Source: JAEUMW01 sp039807745 (GTDB lineage: Bacteria; Pseudomonadota; Gammaproteobacteria; Burkholderiales; JAEUMW01). Taken from it: 13,185 nucleotides of DNA. Where the stretch lies: assembly GCA_039807745.1 (NCBI GenBank), contig JBDHRV010000101.1, forward strand, positions 1 to 13,185, read 5' to 3'. A model generated the notes under the pieces. That model worked only from the letters and a program-made list of their open reading frames with translations. It was not told where the DNA came from and did no database searches. The stretch's first letter is position 1, and every line of letters starts with the position of its first letter. Both the position numbers and the translations under genes were made by a program. Positions 13,091 through 13,185 of the stretch are shown in pieces.

Positions 13091-13182
13091 AAGAGGGTCC
13101 GGAACCGATCGACATCGTCGACTGCTTTCGGCGTTCCGACCAGATCGACGCCATCGCGGAAGATGCCTTTCCCATCGACTGA
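13087..13182 (+). CDS. Possible 31-residue acidic peptide
   Basis: GTG 13087 overlaps the preceding stop as GTGA (13087-13090), and the frame closes at TGA 13180-13182. The peptide MKEGPEPIDIVDCFRRSDQ onward is acidic and matches no family I know. The overlap is the type used for coupled translation in this window, but so short a frame is easily chance. What follows the window is not seen. Confidence 0.2.
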   Translation: MKEGPEPIDIVDCFRRSDQIDAIAEDAFPID

Positions 13183-13185
13183 GAG

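Noticed and set aside
13091..13185. End of a convergent minus-strand gene at the window edge
   Set aside because: Minus frames here give plausible-looking short peptides, but all either stop at once or run on as antisense to the membrane protein. Nothing was recognised.

Overview
The window is GC-rich (about two thirds G+C by eye), densely packed chromosomal DNA. It looks like a Gram-negative, probably betaproteobacterial, genome. Reasons are the exported MsrB/MsrA pair, a COG4324-type lipoprotein peptidase, Sec, Tat and lipoprotein signals, GTG/TTG starts and 4-bp stop/start overlaps. The taxon is an inference. There are no rRNA or tRNA genes, CRISPR arrays or intact insertion sequences.

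Layout. (1) 1-1016 (+): 3' part of a HAMP-PAS-GAF sensor that ends without any output domain. (2) 1168-1647 (+): a secreted four-EF-hand protein, preceded by three GTGA motifs at exact 11-bp phase. (3) 1718-4549 (+): a tightly coupled cassette of msrB (Tat signal), msrA (Sec signal), a small alpha/beta hydrolase and a zinc-peptidase lipoprotein, each overlapping the next. (4) 4697-5842 (-): an orphan cytochrome P450 with an unusual I-helix. (5) 5847-6646: a graveyard between the P450 and the next gene. It holds a winged-HTH transposase remnant, a fragment of an AbrB/VapB-type antitoxin fused in frame to a piece of an IS1380-type transposase, and an intrinsic terminator. (6) 6655-8043 (-): a class 3 lipase with a 150-residue highly charged N-terminal extension encoded partly by 33-bp tandem repeats. 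(7) 8044-8499: a non-coding stretch with strong palindromes. (8) 8500-9060 (-): a CDP-alcohol phosphatidyltransferase, divergent from (9) 9220-9849 (+): a YbhB/PEBP protein with a TATAAT box. (10) 9901-10635 (+): an exported protein-L-isoaspartate methyltransferase, overlapping (11) 10625-13090 (+): a large membrane protein with a spermidine-synthase-like domain between two membrane blocks. A 31-codon frame overlaps its stop.

How the genes may work together. Two protein-repair activities carry export signals here: methionine sulfoxide reduction (MsrB and MsrA) and isoaspartate repair (Pcm). With the neighbouring exported peptidase and EF-hand protein, the window looks like an envelope protein-maintenance neighbourhood. 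This is an inference from gene content. The two repair loci are about 7 kb apart, separated by minus-strand genes and mobile debris, so they are not one operon. I saw no obvious new defence or mobile system. The most unusual items are the P450 I-helix, the repeat-bearing lipase, the antitoxin-transposase chimera and the exported Pcm.
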